A stretch of DNA of 64,000 nt, taken from assembly GCA_948144175.1 (NCBI GenBank), contig CANXME010002497.1, positions 434,001-498,000 on the forward strand. The letters are read 5' to 3'. A program made the translations under genes and the position numbers. This stretch comes from Closterium sp. NIES-65. Lineage: Eukaryota; Streptophyta; Zygnematophyceae; Desmidiales; Closteriaceae. Below are positions 31,401 to 39,731 of this stretch, piece by piece. Numbering within the stretch: position 1 is the stretch's first letter; each line of letters starts with the position of its first letter. A model generated the notes under the pieces. That model did no database searches and was not told the origin of the DNA. It saw only the letters and a list, made by a program, of their open reading frames with translations.

Positions 31401-32200
31401 TCCTGCCGCAGTGGTTGACTCAGGCCATGGACGAACTTCCCGATCAGTCGTCCCTGGTCTCCACAGTTCATGTCCTCCCCCAATTCCACCAGCCTCCCGT
31501 AGTATGCCAGCAGCGATTCTCCCTCTCGCCTTCTGAACGACCGGAATTCGACCACTCGCTCCGCCGTTTGCGCAGGAAATTGCTCTCGCAACATTGCTAG
31601 GAACCTCGCCGTAGGATCCCTTTCGCCCGGGGCCCGCCCTGCCGCCCACTCCAACAGCTCCTTGCGAGATATGCGGTAATAGGTCTCTGCCTCCCCGGTC
31701 AGCGTATTGGCCAGCCCTCGGAAGAACTCCTCTGGGTCCAGCTGATCCTTCGCCCATCGCACTTGCAGATTTTCCAACTGCATGATGTAGTTCTTCAGGC
31801 TCGGACCTCGTCGAGCATCGCCGGAGAATCTTTCCGGCACTTCTATCTTCGGCATCTGAATGTATTTCCAGCGCTGCATCATCGTCTCGTCCTCCGTGCC
31901 TTGCCACGAGGCGCTACGCTGATATCCCACCGGTCCACCCATTTGCGACCGCGGTCGCGCCTGCGGCCCCTGCGCTCCCTCCGATCCAGTCGGCGCGTTG
32001 CCTCCGCCGCCTGCGCTTCCGGTCTGAGCACCTCCCCTGGGGCCGGTTGCTCCCTCACAGGGCCCAGTCTGGCCTTCTACATCTCCGCCTCCCGGCGGCA
32101 GGTTATTCTCCCGCTGATTCCCGTCTCCTCCCATCATCCTCTCGTCCTGTCCTTGCGTAGCTCTGACTGCTTCTATCCACCTTCCTGACCGCAATCGCAT
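28415..32200 (-). CDS. Gag-protease-methyltransferase polyprotein (1261 aa)
   Basis: ATG at 32200. Residues 1-105 are low-complexity. Residues 110-295 form the Gag core (PERFSGDARRG, FHGLSQPLR-like). Three CCHC knuckles follow at about 335-386 (CHNCGQPGHLRRDC, CSLCGSREHLRRDC, CARCGRKGHREADC). The aspartic protease at about 500-620 has IVDTGAAHVLIG. A cytosine C5-methyltransferase spans about 699-1016. A charged linker comes next, then the start of RT (TTEIPVYQRRRRM) before TAG at 28415. Gag packages the RNA and protease matures the polyprotein. The methyltransferase would probably modify DNA, perhaps the element's own copies. The gag ATG lies only 17 bp from the 5' LTR, so leader and primer site seem to be deleted. 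Confidence 0.92.
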   Translation of the reverse strand: MRLRSGRWIEAVRATQGQDERMMGGDGNQRENNLPPGGGDVEGQTGPCEGATGPRGGAQTGSAGGGGNAPTGSEGAQGPQARPRSQMGGPVGYQRSASWQGTEDETMMQRWKYIQMPKIEVPERFSGDARRGPSLKNYIMQLENLQVRWAKDQLDPEEFFRGLANTLTGEAETYYRISRKELLEWAAGRAPGERDPTARFLAMLREQFPAQTAERVVEFRSFRRREGESLLAYYGRLVELGEDMNCGDQGRLIGKFVHGLSQPLRQDVEVRVFELGAEATLKEAYEIVKRVETGRRLYEVERTVDRGCERRRPAWAAASAYQEVEERGREETRRCHNCGQPGHLRRDCRNPAACSLCGSREHLRRDCPGAPVCARCGRKGHREADCYANRRDRRGAEGGEDRQAIMARVRAQLAELEAVEEKQPAMVAQEEEDSEEPEFMLMAQPAREREELGLRNGARRQLFREDERREDGPRRRASATEDREGAAFRHPRDRMICQATVLTIEPGAITVGGLRAQRAIVDTGAAHVLIGKQLAEKLQLDKAERLIPERYLLMTADGGEAKWMPKTRQSMALVLNPGTPEECTLRVHCGVSDSLDFDLLIGVEYLFGIGSTICRWEEKMQYRVHYWKDDGPIGTLPVRFVRREPREAYQCTEAELREELGVPSWQQTARMHTPAEGTDGDDGDLMQICTDTKRLLGPTVVLELFGGIGTGLEAVLKAGAYVEKWILVESDMESVKMAWNHAEQLQKRYPHQLTALALEQSTHIQACDIRMVTEQTIRGWGKIDVVIAGWECQGYSRAGAGRGMRDERSSLFRELVRVLRILKRVQGEVLYIVENVDMEGDVREQIQVAHEEVTGVLGPGIVVDGAQTGSRAHRVRRYWTNGVTNAALQYRLSLMERPVPLLVEDILEVGRMPAPVTQPDHPAQFACNEIGKPRRAWPTFVSYEGAAAFKMHGEDPGPGMVYDCTAGEWQEPTALERELAMGFMEDATAHPEVTEAARRRALGRAMDLNVMHWLVATIQMYHSRLRWERKRDKAAAVQPPTERSVAKKALARAMLGEMHANDLAQHQLGHPLEKRWVYPWEEEDEVPAVYAEPTQIELPAAREEAAVNKKREDLDWVEGAIKRQRRRESYEREFGSGEFALMAATKEVGAETKTQGERSQEKAQGQPTEPAKAEGSARGMREKEPAAPAAAEHQWEIGDGVTEEDATELRKVLAKYRQAFAYTLKEVGRCNMAEVSIELTTEIPVYQRRRRMTAEELQICT
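29153..30106 (-). other. C5 cytosine DNA-methyltransferase domain
   Basis: Residues about 699-1016 of the polyprotein. Motif I is VVLELFGGIGTGLEAVL (SAM binding). Motif IV is AGWECQGYSRAG with the catalytic Cys at residue 792; the usual Pro before Cys is Glu here. Motif VI is YIVENVD. A motif VIII-like segment, GSRAHRVRRYWTNG, recalls the AHRARYFWGN of DNMT3. Motif IX-like TALERELAMGF and motif X-like RALGRAMDLNVMHWL close the domain in canonical order. No stop or shift interrupts it. Retrotransposons with captured DNA methyltransferases have been reported in Klebsormidium and dinoflagellates, as I recall. Whether this is the same capture is not known to me. Confidence 0.9.
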
Positions 32201-32217
32201 TCGGACTGCGTGATTGT

Positions 32218-32772
32218 ACTAAATGCCCTTCCCCTAATCCATCAGACTGCGGATATGGCTTCGCTAAGAGACTGCTTATCTTGAGAAGAATTCACAGTAA
32301 ATTGCGAAAACAATCACGCAGTAGCAGTCCCATGGCCCAGGAACCTCTAATATTGCACCCACCCTAGCCTAGCTAAGCATGGCTACCAACAGATGAGTGC
32401 TAGCAGCCGAGCTTCGCCACCCTTGCAGTTATCCTGCCTTCCTCCAGCTGGCGGGTGTGACTTCCAGCTCCCCCTGGACTCGGTGTCTGCACACAAGCAA
32501 AAAAACAAACACATGCATCCCCTCAAACCCCATTCACCCCCTTCCGCCACGTAAGCTCGCCATCCCTTCTCCCAGCCAGCCACAGGTTCGTCCCAACCTT
32601 TACCCACTGCCTGCCAATGCCGAGCTGCCCTCCACCTCCTGCTATTGCTTCTACACCCCGTTATCCACTTTCTCGACTATATACAAATGTACACATTGTT
32701 CCTCCTTGCCTCAATTACAGCCCCTCCCCTTTCTGTCAGCGTTCTTTTAGGATTTCCCTCAAGAACTCTGAC
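32218..32772 (-). repeat. 5' LTR of the gypsy element, 3'-truncated
   Basis: Matches 25011-25566 with one or two differences. The 253 bp that should follow on the minus strand is missing, and coding sequence starts almost at once. Confidence 0.8.
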
Positions 32773-33150
32773 AGCTGCTCATCTGGGAGTGGATAGTCCT
32801 ACCTTGATACTCAGCGAGGCGTGTAAACAAGTGGGTAGGCAGATTACGATCGACAGCCGGGGTAATACCAAAGGGGATTTCCCCTAAAACCTTTACCTTT
32901 ACCTTTACCAATAAACCCAGACCAATTAGGGTTGAGGCTCCCGAATGGCATGCCATCCCCCTCCGTCTTGTTGAGATATACAACACAGAATGTATCACCG
33001 ATTCACCGTGCCCTTCGTTCCGTTGAGATATACAACACAGAAAGTATCACCGATTCACTGTGCTACGTCAAGTTATAGCGATAATGGACCACACTTAACC
33101 TTTCACGAATCTCTTCGCTTTCTATATTCCTGATTCCGCCTCTAGCCGTC
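32773..33150. repeat. Flank with a 52 bp direct repeat
   Basis: TTGAGATATACAACACAGAA begins two units at 32971 and 33023, each continuing TGTATCACCGATTCAC or close to it. ACCTTTACCTTTACC near 32891 resembles the tail of a SINE whose head may be at 24656. No gene is seen. Confidence 0.5.
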
Positions 33151-34115
33151 AGTTGCACCAATTCCCCAGCCTCGGCCTAAATGCCCTCACCCCAAACCAA
33201 GCCAAACCAACCCATCCCAATCCAACCCAGCCCTTGACAGCTCAAACACCTTCCACTTCCACTTCCGCTTCCGCTTCCACTTCCACTTCCACACCAATCC
33301 AATCCACAGCTGCTATGCGATTCAACTCCTCACACTTACTTCCCACCCGCTAGCCTTTGCAAGTGGTGCCTCTCAGTAGTGCAGCTTCTCGCTAATGGTG
33401 ATGCTTCTTTGGAAGGACGAATGCCTGCCAAACCAAGCCAAGCCCACGTAGTGCTTGCGCTACCGTCGCGTGCATTTCATTCGTCCATGCTGCTGCTGTA
33501 GCAGCAGCCGTTCGTTTCAGTGCCCTAGCCTACGCGCATCGCTCTCTTACACGAACCGGCAATGACTAGCTCAGTATGTTATGTGGACGGCCGTTGGCGA
33601 GAATATTGCATGGCACGTGCTGGGTGTGTCTTTTGTCGTGGAAACTGCCACGTAGGACACTTATTGGGCGGATGTCGTGCGCTCAGCTCTTCCAGGAAAG
33701 CTCACCGCCATCTTATCTTAAAAACTCAGCTTCGTATCGCTCCTATTCGTTCCCTTATCTTACTTCCTCGCTCGAAATGGAAACTCATTTCGGGTTTCAC
33801 CCTGAAACTGTAAAGTAGGTTTGGTTTCTCCCAGGACATTTTCTGGAAGCTAGCAATCGCTTGACTCGGAGTCAAACATGGCGGACGTAGAATATCCTTG
33901 AGCCGCGCGTTCCGTCTCCGTTCTTCACGACGCGTTCCGCGCTCACGTTAGTACCACCACAGCAGCGTGCCTCCTCCTGCTCCTCCTCTACTGCTCACCG
34001 ACGACGGCATTCCGGCCCAAATCGAGGCAGATTGTACCGAAGATATTTATTGATCCGTGTGGGATAGATAATTAACCAGCGGTGGGCGGAACCAGCAGTG
34101 ACTCGTTGCAGACTT
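33151..34115 (+). pseudogene. LRR gene 5' fragment (second copy)
   Basis: The proximal 5' flank and start of the LRR gene, in plus orientation. The ATG at 33878 gives MADVEYP and then a TGA where the main gene has CGA. The signal-peptide region (CTCCTCCTGCTCCTCC) and TTCCGGCCCAAATCGAGGCAG follow, with small deletions. It breaks off near 34115 before any repeats. Non-functional remnant. Confidence 0.7.
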
Positions 34116-34354
34116 CGGCTCTCAGTGTAACGTATTACCCTAACTACCGAGCTAACAACCATCGATCTCTCTCTAAGTCTATTGTTGAGAACTTCTCTCG
34201 ACAAAGGAAGAGTTGGAGAAGATGGTTGAGTTGGTTGGGTTGAAACTTGGTTTGGGTTTGCCAAGCCTCAACTTTGGAGGTTAGGAACATTTCCAACTCA
34301 ACCAAGAGAATGTTGAAGGTTGGAATCCCAACCAATCAGAAACTGCCAAACAAG
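34116..34354. other. AT-rich flank, no gene seen
   Basis: Composition shifts abruptly to A/T-rich with AACCCAAC-like and inverted GTTGGGTT tracts. It probably belongs to the AT-rich LTR element that follows or to a relative. Nothing coding is recognised. Confidence 0.3.
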
Positions 34355-34807
34355 TGTTACAATCTACTCTATCCTAAACACAACCATTGAATGGTTCTAA
34401 GTTGGGTTTTCCAACCCAACACAATTGCCACATAGGCTCCAAGCCTAGGAACCATCCCACCATGGAAACCATGGTTGGGATAGTTCCCCAAGGGGTGTAT
34501 TGAGGGGGTTTGAGCTAAGCAAGCTAATTTCTCAACCTCCCACTCCAACTAAACAATTGGAAATGGGATTGTTTTGCCTAAGTCCTTGAGAGCTCTCTCA
34601 CAAGCCTTCCTACACAATTCTCTCAAGCCTTTTCAACAACTCCTTCAAGAAGATTGACACCTCCAAGGCTATTGGGAGCTAGTTAGAGCTTCAACTTGTA
34701 TTGAGATTTATTATAAAAGCATTGTAACTCCATTATAATAGCCTTGGGTGTTACATTGGTATCTAGAGCAAGGTTCTTCCTTGGCCTTGTGTGGCCATTT
34801 GCTACTT

Positions 34808-34810
<3 letters not shown>

Positions 34811-34853
<43 letters not shown>
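34811..34853 (+). repeat. T43 homopolymer
   Basis: Forty-three consecutive T between primer site and leader of the AT-rich element. Exact length is prone to assembly error. Confidence 0.9.
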
Positions 34854-34855
<2 letters not shown>

Positions 34856-35301
34856 GATCCTAGCTTGTGGATCTAGGATTTCATCCAAGGAGCTATCAAG
34901 ATCTTGAAGATATTGAAGAAATTTCAAGATCTACGAAACCATCTTCAAGATCTACATCTTCAACTTCAATTTCTTCAAACCACCATTGGAGCTACAAGAT
35001 CTACAAAAAGCTCCCCTTCTTCATCAACATTGTGAAGAAATTTGAAGAGATTCATTTTTCTTACCCACCTTTGGTGGAAGACTCAAATCTACCTGTAGTA
35101 GAAGAGTGTATCTTCAGATCTACAAGGACTTGTTGAGGATTACTCTTTTGAGTATATCTTGCTCTATCATTGAGGTGATAGAGAGATTTAGCAAACAAGT
35201 CAATCTTAAGAGATTCTGTATTGGATTATTCTATAAGGATACTCAGATTTCTTAAAGATTATTATAAGATTTGTTGAGATCTCCTCTCCTTAACCTGTTT
35301 C

Positions 35302-35915
35302 ATGGCTTCTGGTCAAGAGATGGATGCTACTAAGGAGGTGCCCGTTGCTGGCAATGAGGGAGATAATGCTGCTGCTGCTGCTGCTGACATAGATCTCAAC
35401 CTTAAGGACTTTGTGGTTGACATGGAGATTAATGTGAAGCTGACCTTGAGGCTGATGCTGAAAATGAGGATGAGGCTGGCTCTGATGAGGGTGTTTCCAA
35501 TAAGACTGAGAACATTGCTGTCAAGCTCCAGACTCAACCCACGGGGCAGAATATTCTCGTTGGAATGCAACAGTGCCGCATCCAGAACTCGGAGGCTGAT
35601 TCTTTTAAGCTTCAGGCCTTGATTGAGCAGCTGACAAGGGAGGTGCAGTCGATCACTAAGGAGAACGACACCTCCAGCTTCATTCAGGACCTGCAGACTA
35701 CTCTCCAGTTCGTGCAGGATCAGCTCAAGAAGCAAGAGAAACACATCTCTGTGCTTTAGGCCTAGTACAGGGAGATCCGGCGTAGAAACCTCTACCAGCC
35801 TGCTCCTGCAGCAGAGCGAGTTGCCAACGCCGCTAACAGCCGGGCTGCACCTGCTGTTGCTCCTTCTGCTGTTCCCCCTCCTACTGGAGCACAGCCGATA
35901 ACTAGGAAAGTGATA
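35302..35915 (+). pseudogene. Gag fragment of the AT-rich element
   Basis: ATG at 35302: MASGQEMDATKEVPV, an Asn/Ala stretch and DIDLNLKDF. A shift near 35430 leads into an acidic segment and then a coiled-coil-like part (ALIEQLTREVQSITKEN, LQFVQDQLKKQEKH). In-frame TAGs at 35757 and 35763 sit where the coiled coil would continue, followed by YREIRRRNLYQPAPAA. The protein is cut at the copia B junction. Gag identity is inferred from position after an LTR. Confidence 0.55.
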
Positions 35916-35919
35916 ACTA

Positions 35920-37986
35920 GGACCGGGGGAGACTAGAGACAAGGACACGGGAGGCCATGCCTCGGAGACGAGGCAGGGAGGGGTGACCAAGGCGGTGGTG
36001 CCAAAGGAGAGTCTGGTGGGATAGGAGACGACACGAGCAGGGAGCAGACTCAGGACCAGACCTGGACGTTGCAGCAAACACCTGACTCGACGCAGCTATC
36101 TGACCAGACTCAGCAACCGGAGGAGATTCAGTAGTCAGTGTGTACAGGCTCGACCCCGGCCGACGGGTAAACGTGGCCAAGTGTCGGCCCGTCCGAGCAC
36201 ACGTACAGTGGGTCACCCGCTGACTCGCAGGAGTGAACTGGTCAACCCCCCTATCCTGTAGATCAGCACCACTCACCAAGTTCGTAGAGAACGAGGGGAG
36301 GTAGAGACCTGACAGGGTGCCAGAGGGGGCTGCCGGACACGGTAAGACAGTGGAGAAGCTAGCAAGGACAGGACCCCCAGAGGGGTCCGCCAGGGAGACC
36401 GCAACCGGCCGACTAAGCGGCGTAAGCGTGGTGCGGTCTCGAAAGAAGGAGCGGGAAGCACCCGAGTCAAGGGTGAAGGTGTGTAAGGCCTGAGCCGACA
36501 TGGTACCTGAGAGAGCACACTCACCAGCACCAGGGGCAGCAGACGCACTAGCACCTAGATAAGCAGCATCACCTGCACCTAGAGCAGCAGCCTCAATGCC
36601 CGGGTCAGGCGGAACACACAGGTAACAGTCACCCTCATCACTAGTAGACACAGCATACATGGCAGCAAGAATAGCATCATAGTCAAGATCAAAGATAGCA
36701 ACCCCCGCCCTAGACAGCTCTCCCCGGCGAGGGATCTCAGTGGCGTCAGGGAACTGGAGACGCCAAGCGTCTGTCAGGCGGCCGAAGCAGCGCTGGATGG
36801 AGTGCGAGCCCCCGCACTGCTCACCAGCGCGGTCGCCGGTACGGAGGATGTAGGTACAAGGACCAGTACCCCCACCTTGCTGACGCCCAGCGTACCACTC
36901 ACGAAGCTGCTGAGGGACGGGGTCTCACGAGTGCGCTGCTGCTGCTGGCGCTGACCACCACCTAAGCTGCCCCGCTGCGCAGAGCCACCCCGACTAGCTC
37001 CACCTCCTCCGCCGCCACCTCCGCCACCTCCGCCACCGCCTCCTCCTCCGCTCCCACTGCCACCGCCGCCGCCGCCTCCGCCGCCACTGCCGCCACCGAA
37101 GCCCCCACCCCCGCCACCACTCCCACCACCACCCCCACTCCCTCTGCCTCCTCTACCTCCACCTCCACCGCCCCCGCCAGCCCCTCCTGCGCCCTTGCCC
37201 CCCTTGCCCTTGCCGGTGCGGCGTTGCCCGCTAGGGGCAGACGCAGCGCTGACCGACTCGGTGCCAACGAAGTTGACGGCAGCAGCAGAGGCAACAGAGG
37301 GCAAAAGGGGGGAGGGGGAGCACCCCTCAAAGACAGGGGCACGCGGGTCACCTCTAGAGGCTCCTACAGCGACTATACTCTTCTCAGCTGCCAGGAGGCG
37401 CTCCTTGAGGAGGTCAACGGTGAGTGTGGTGGGGCAAACAGAGAGGAAGTGGTCCCTGACCGAGCGAAGGGAGTCAGGGAGCCGGGTGACTATGTAGTAG
37501 AGGGTGATGTACATGGGAGGGGGGGTTCTTGGCGCAGAACTCAGCAGGAAGCGCAGCGTGGTAGCGGGTGTCACTAGTGCGAAGGTGCGTAACGAGGTCA
37601 GCGACTGTGGGAAAGGCGGCGAGGTCAGGAAACAAGTACGGCAGTATGAGGCGGCTAAGAGTAGCAGTGGCAGGGGAAGAGTAGCGTGCAACTACAGCGT
37701 CGTACAAGGTCTTAGCACTCTTGTACTGACTAAAGTGCGCACGCTCAGTGGTCGGTAAGTGGCGACGCACAGCAAGACGAGCAGCAGCATCGCGTGTGGC
37801 CCATTGTGAGCGGACAGTGCTGTCAGCATCAGCAGGCGAGGCAGGAGAGGCACCAGAGGTGAGATCGAACAGGGAGAGTCCGTCCGCCCTATGGCACTGT
37901 AGGAAAAGCTGTAGGTCATCTACCCAGACCTCGAAGTCAACAGCACGACCCTCAGCATCAAAGGTAAGGACACTGGGGGTAGCCAT
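35920..37986 (-). pseudogene. Gag-protease fragment of copia B
   Basis: Starts MATPSVLTFDAEGRA at 37986. It follows the same order as copia C: Gag, Gly-rich linker (about 37000-37170), Cys/His segment, protease LDSGASRSFF near 36450, HHRLGHPSLPRL near 35970. Frameshifts occur near 37540 and 36925. No in-frame TAG was noticed. Confidence 0.82.
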
Positions 37987-38099
37987 GACAGCAGTGGTCT
38001 AGTAGGGAGTGCTCTCACCTGTACGGGTGGGCAGGGCTGGGGCGCGCTGGAAGGAACAGGACGGCAACCGCGGTAGCAGCGGCGCGGCAGTGGCTCGGT

Positions 38100-38690
38100 A
38101 GTGGCGGCTTGACGGCGGCCTCGGCGGCTCGGCTGCTCGGCGGCTCGGCGGCTCGGCGGTTTGGCGGCTCGGCTGCTGGGTGGCTCGGCGGCTGGCGTGC
38201 TAGGCAGCTCGGCTGCTCGGTAGGGGCGGCGACGGGGCCAGTAGGGGCGGCGACGAGGCCACGTAGGGGCGGCGACGGGGCCGCTAGGGGCGGCGACGGG
38301 GCCGCGTAGGGGTGGCGACGGGGCCGCTAGGGGCGGCGACGGGGCCGGTAGGGGCGGCGACGGGGCCGCGTAGGGGCGGCGACGGGGCCGCTAGGGGCGG
38401 CGACGGGGCCGCGTAGGGGCGGCGACAGGGCCGCGTAGGGGGGGCGGCGACGGGGCCGCAAGAGGCGGCAACGAGGCCGCGTAGAGGCGGCGACGGGGCC
38501 GCGTAGGGGCGGCGACGGGGCCGCTAGGGGAGGCGACAGGGCCGCGTAGGGGCGGGGACGGGGCCAGTAGGGGCGGCGGCGGGGCCGCTTGGGGTGGCGA
38601 CAAGGCCGCGAGGGGCGGCGACGGGGCCGCGAGGGGTGCTGACAGGGCCGCGTAGGGGCCGCGAGGGGCCTAGAAGGGCGGCACACAAGG
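38100..38690 (-). repeat. GC-rich minisatellite leader of copia B
   Basis: Tandem units of about 21 bp containing GGGGCGGCGACGGGGCC and GCGTA or GCTA spacers, as in the copia A and C leaders. Confidence 0.85.
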
Positions 38691-38904
38691 CGCCCCTCGG
38701 GCAGGAGCGACTGGCGCTCCGGTCAGAAAACAATTTTCAGTGGTGGGCCCAAGGAAGCGTTCCCACTAGGGAACCTGCTCTATACCATGTGAAGAAATGA
38801 GGAATGAATGAGCTAGGAAGCAGGTGGGTACAAGTAGGAAAACCTAAAAGTGTTGTACCCCATATTGTCTACCCCACTACAGCCTACACAGACTATAGCA
38901 TATG

Positions 38905-39265
38905 AGTTTGACTCCTTTCGCGGCGCAACTCACGCCGGGCCACGTGCACGCGTTCGGATGCTTCACCGGGATAGGTAGCAGCGCGGCCGTGAAGATTGCC
39001 CTGAGAGCCACTGTGTGAGCCGTCAAAGCCTGCGGCGTGGCTGCGGAGGATGCGCGCAACCCTGAACTCGCTGTCCGGCTGTACCCGCCTCTACGCCCCC
39101 CCGCGGATGCTCTCTCCGCCCGCCGCGCAGCGAGAAATTGCCTCACGCGAGGTAAAACTATCCGCGCGAATGATCTGCGGCAAGCAGGAGGCTGCTTCGA
39201 TACGATCTGCCTCGATATGGGCCGGAAAGCTATCGTCAGTGAGCAGTAGAGGAGCAGCAGGAGGA
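38905..39265 (-). pseudogene. LRR gene third copy, part 2 (after the Plavaka insertion)
   Basis: Continues the frame of 57482-57392 once the transposon is removed: CLLLLLLYCSLTIAFR, an insert-rich spacer, then ALRAIFTAALLPIPVKHP and CTWPGVSCAAKGVKL. It covers the signal peptide end and LRR N-cap, and breaks at 38905 against the copia B LTR. The reading frame across the repaired site is intact. Confidence 0.82.
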
Positions 39266-39286
39266 CTTCACAAAAATATTGCGGAC
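39266..39286 (-). repeat. Left terminal inverted repeat of P1
   Basis: CTTCACAAAAATATTGCGG. It pairs with the right end GTCACAAAAAAATTAGGCCGG read on the other strand, with a few mismatches and a one-base offset at the tip. Confidence 0.65.
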
Positions 39287-39731
39287 GCTCGAACGGCAAA
39301 ACCAAAGGACTGCCAGGGTATGCTAGGGGGTGGCATGTCAGAAGTAACCTAAATGACTCTCTGGACATTGCGCTGGTTTGTGCAGCCCTCTCAGTTGCAT
39401 ACCAGGAATCACATCCGGTGCCGGTTACGCTATGTCCGTCCAATAATGGTAGCAAGTGCAATCACCCACTTTGTAGCCAACTCAAAACAGCGCTGTTGCG
39501 AAAATAGGAAACATTTATGGTACGTATAGAAGTACAAGGGCATTATGGATGCGCATAAGGATGTGCAGGCGCACACTCGCTTTTCCACCAAGCAAGCAAT
39601 GGTTTATAGGTTCCGCGAGGCTTGCTGAAGGGTTTGCCATGAACGCAGCACGGTAACCATCAGAAGGGCAGGCACACACGCTGCCGCCACATGTGAAGCT
39701 GCGTTACCACTGTGAGCCCCTGCTCACCATC

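Larger units (their letters stand above)
24758..32772 (-). mobile_element. Ty3/gypsy retrotransposon with a cytosine methyltransferase
   Basis: A minus-strand element with an LTR at each end. Gene order is Gag, three zinc knuckles, protease, C5-methyltransferase, reverse transcriptase, RNase H, integrase. That order and the HHCC integrase place it in Ty3/gypsy. The left (3') LTR is 24758-25566. The right (5') LTR (32218-32772) lacks the last 253 bp and any primer site. There is one TAG and one frameshift. No matching target duplication was found. It lies within a duplicated LRR 5' flank. Confidence 0.88.
34355..35919 (+). mobile_element. AT-rich LTR retrotransposon, 5' part only
   Basis: A 401 bp LTR (34355-34755, TGTTACAATC...GGGTGTTACA) is followed by primer site TGGTATCTAGAGC at 34757, a T43 run, an AT-rich leader and a gag start. 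The element ends abruptly at 35919 where copia B begins in the opposite orientation. Base composition differs markedly from the GC-rich copia family. No second LTR is in the window. Confidence 0.75.
35920..38903 (-). mobile_element. Ty1/copia element B, truncated
   Basis: In minus orientation it retains a 5'-truncated LTR (about 38788-38903), primer site TGGTATAGAGCAGG, the GC-rich leader array, and gag through GAG-pre-integrase. It stops at 35920 after LVSSLPRS. Integrase, RT, RNase H and the 3' LTR are missing. The LTR abuts an LRR fragment at about 38905, and the other end abuts the AT-rich element, so both junctions are breakpoints and not insertion ends. Confidence 0.82.

Noticed and set aside
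24758-32772. Five-base target duplication for the gypsy element
   Set aside because: Flanks CACTG (left) and GCTGC (right) do not match; rearranged ends make a duplication unrecoverable here.
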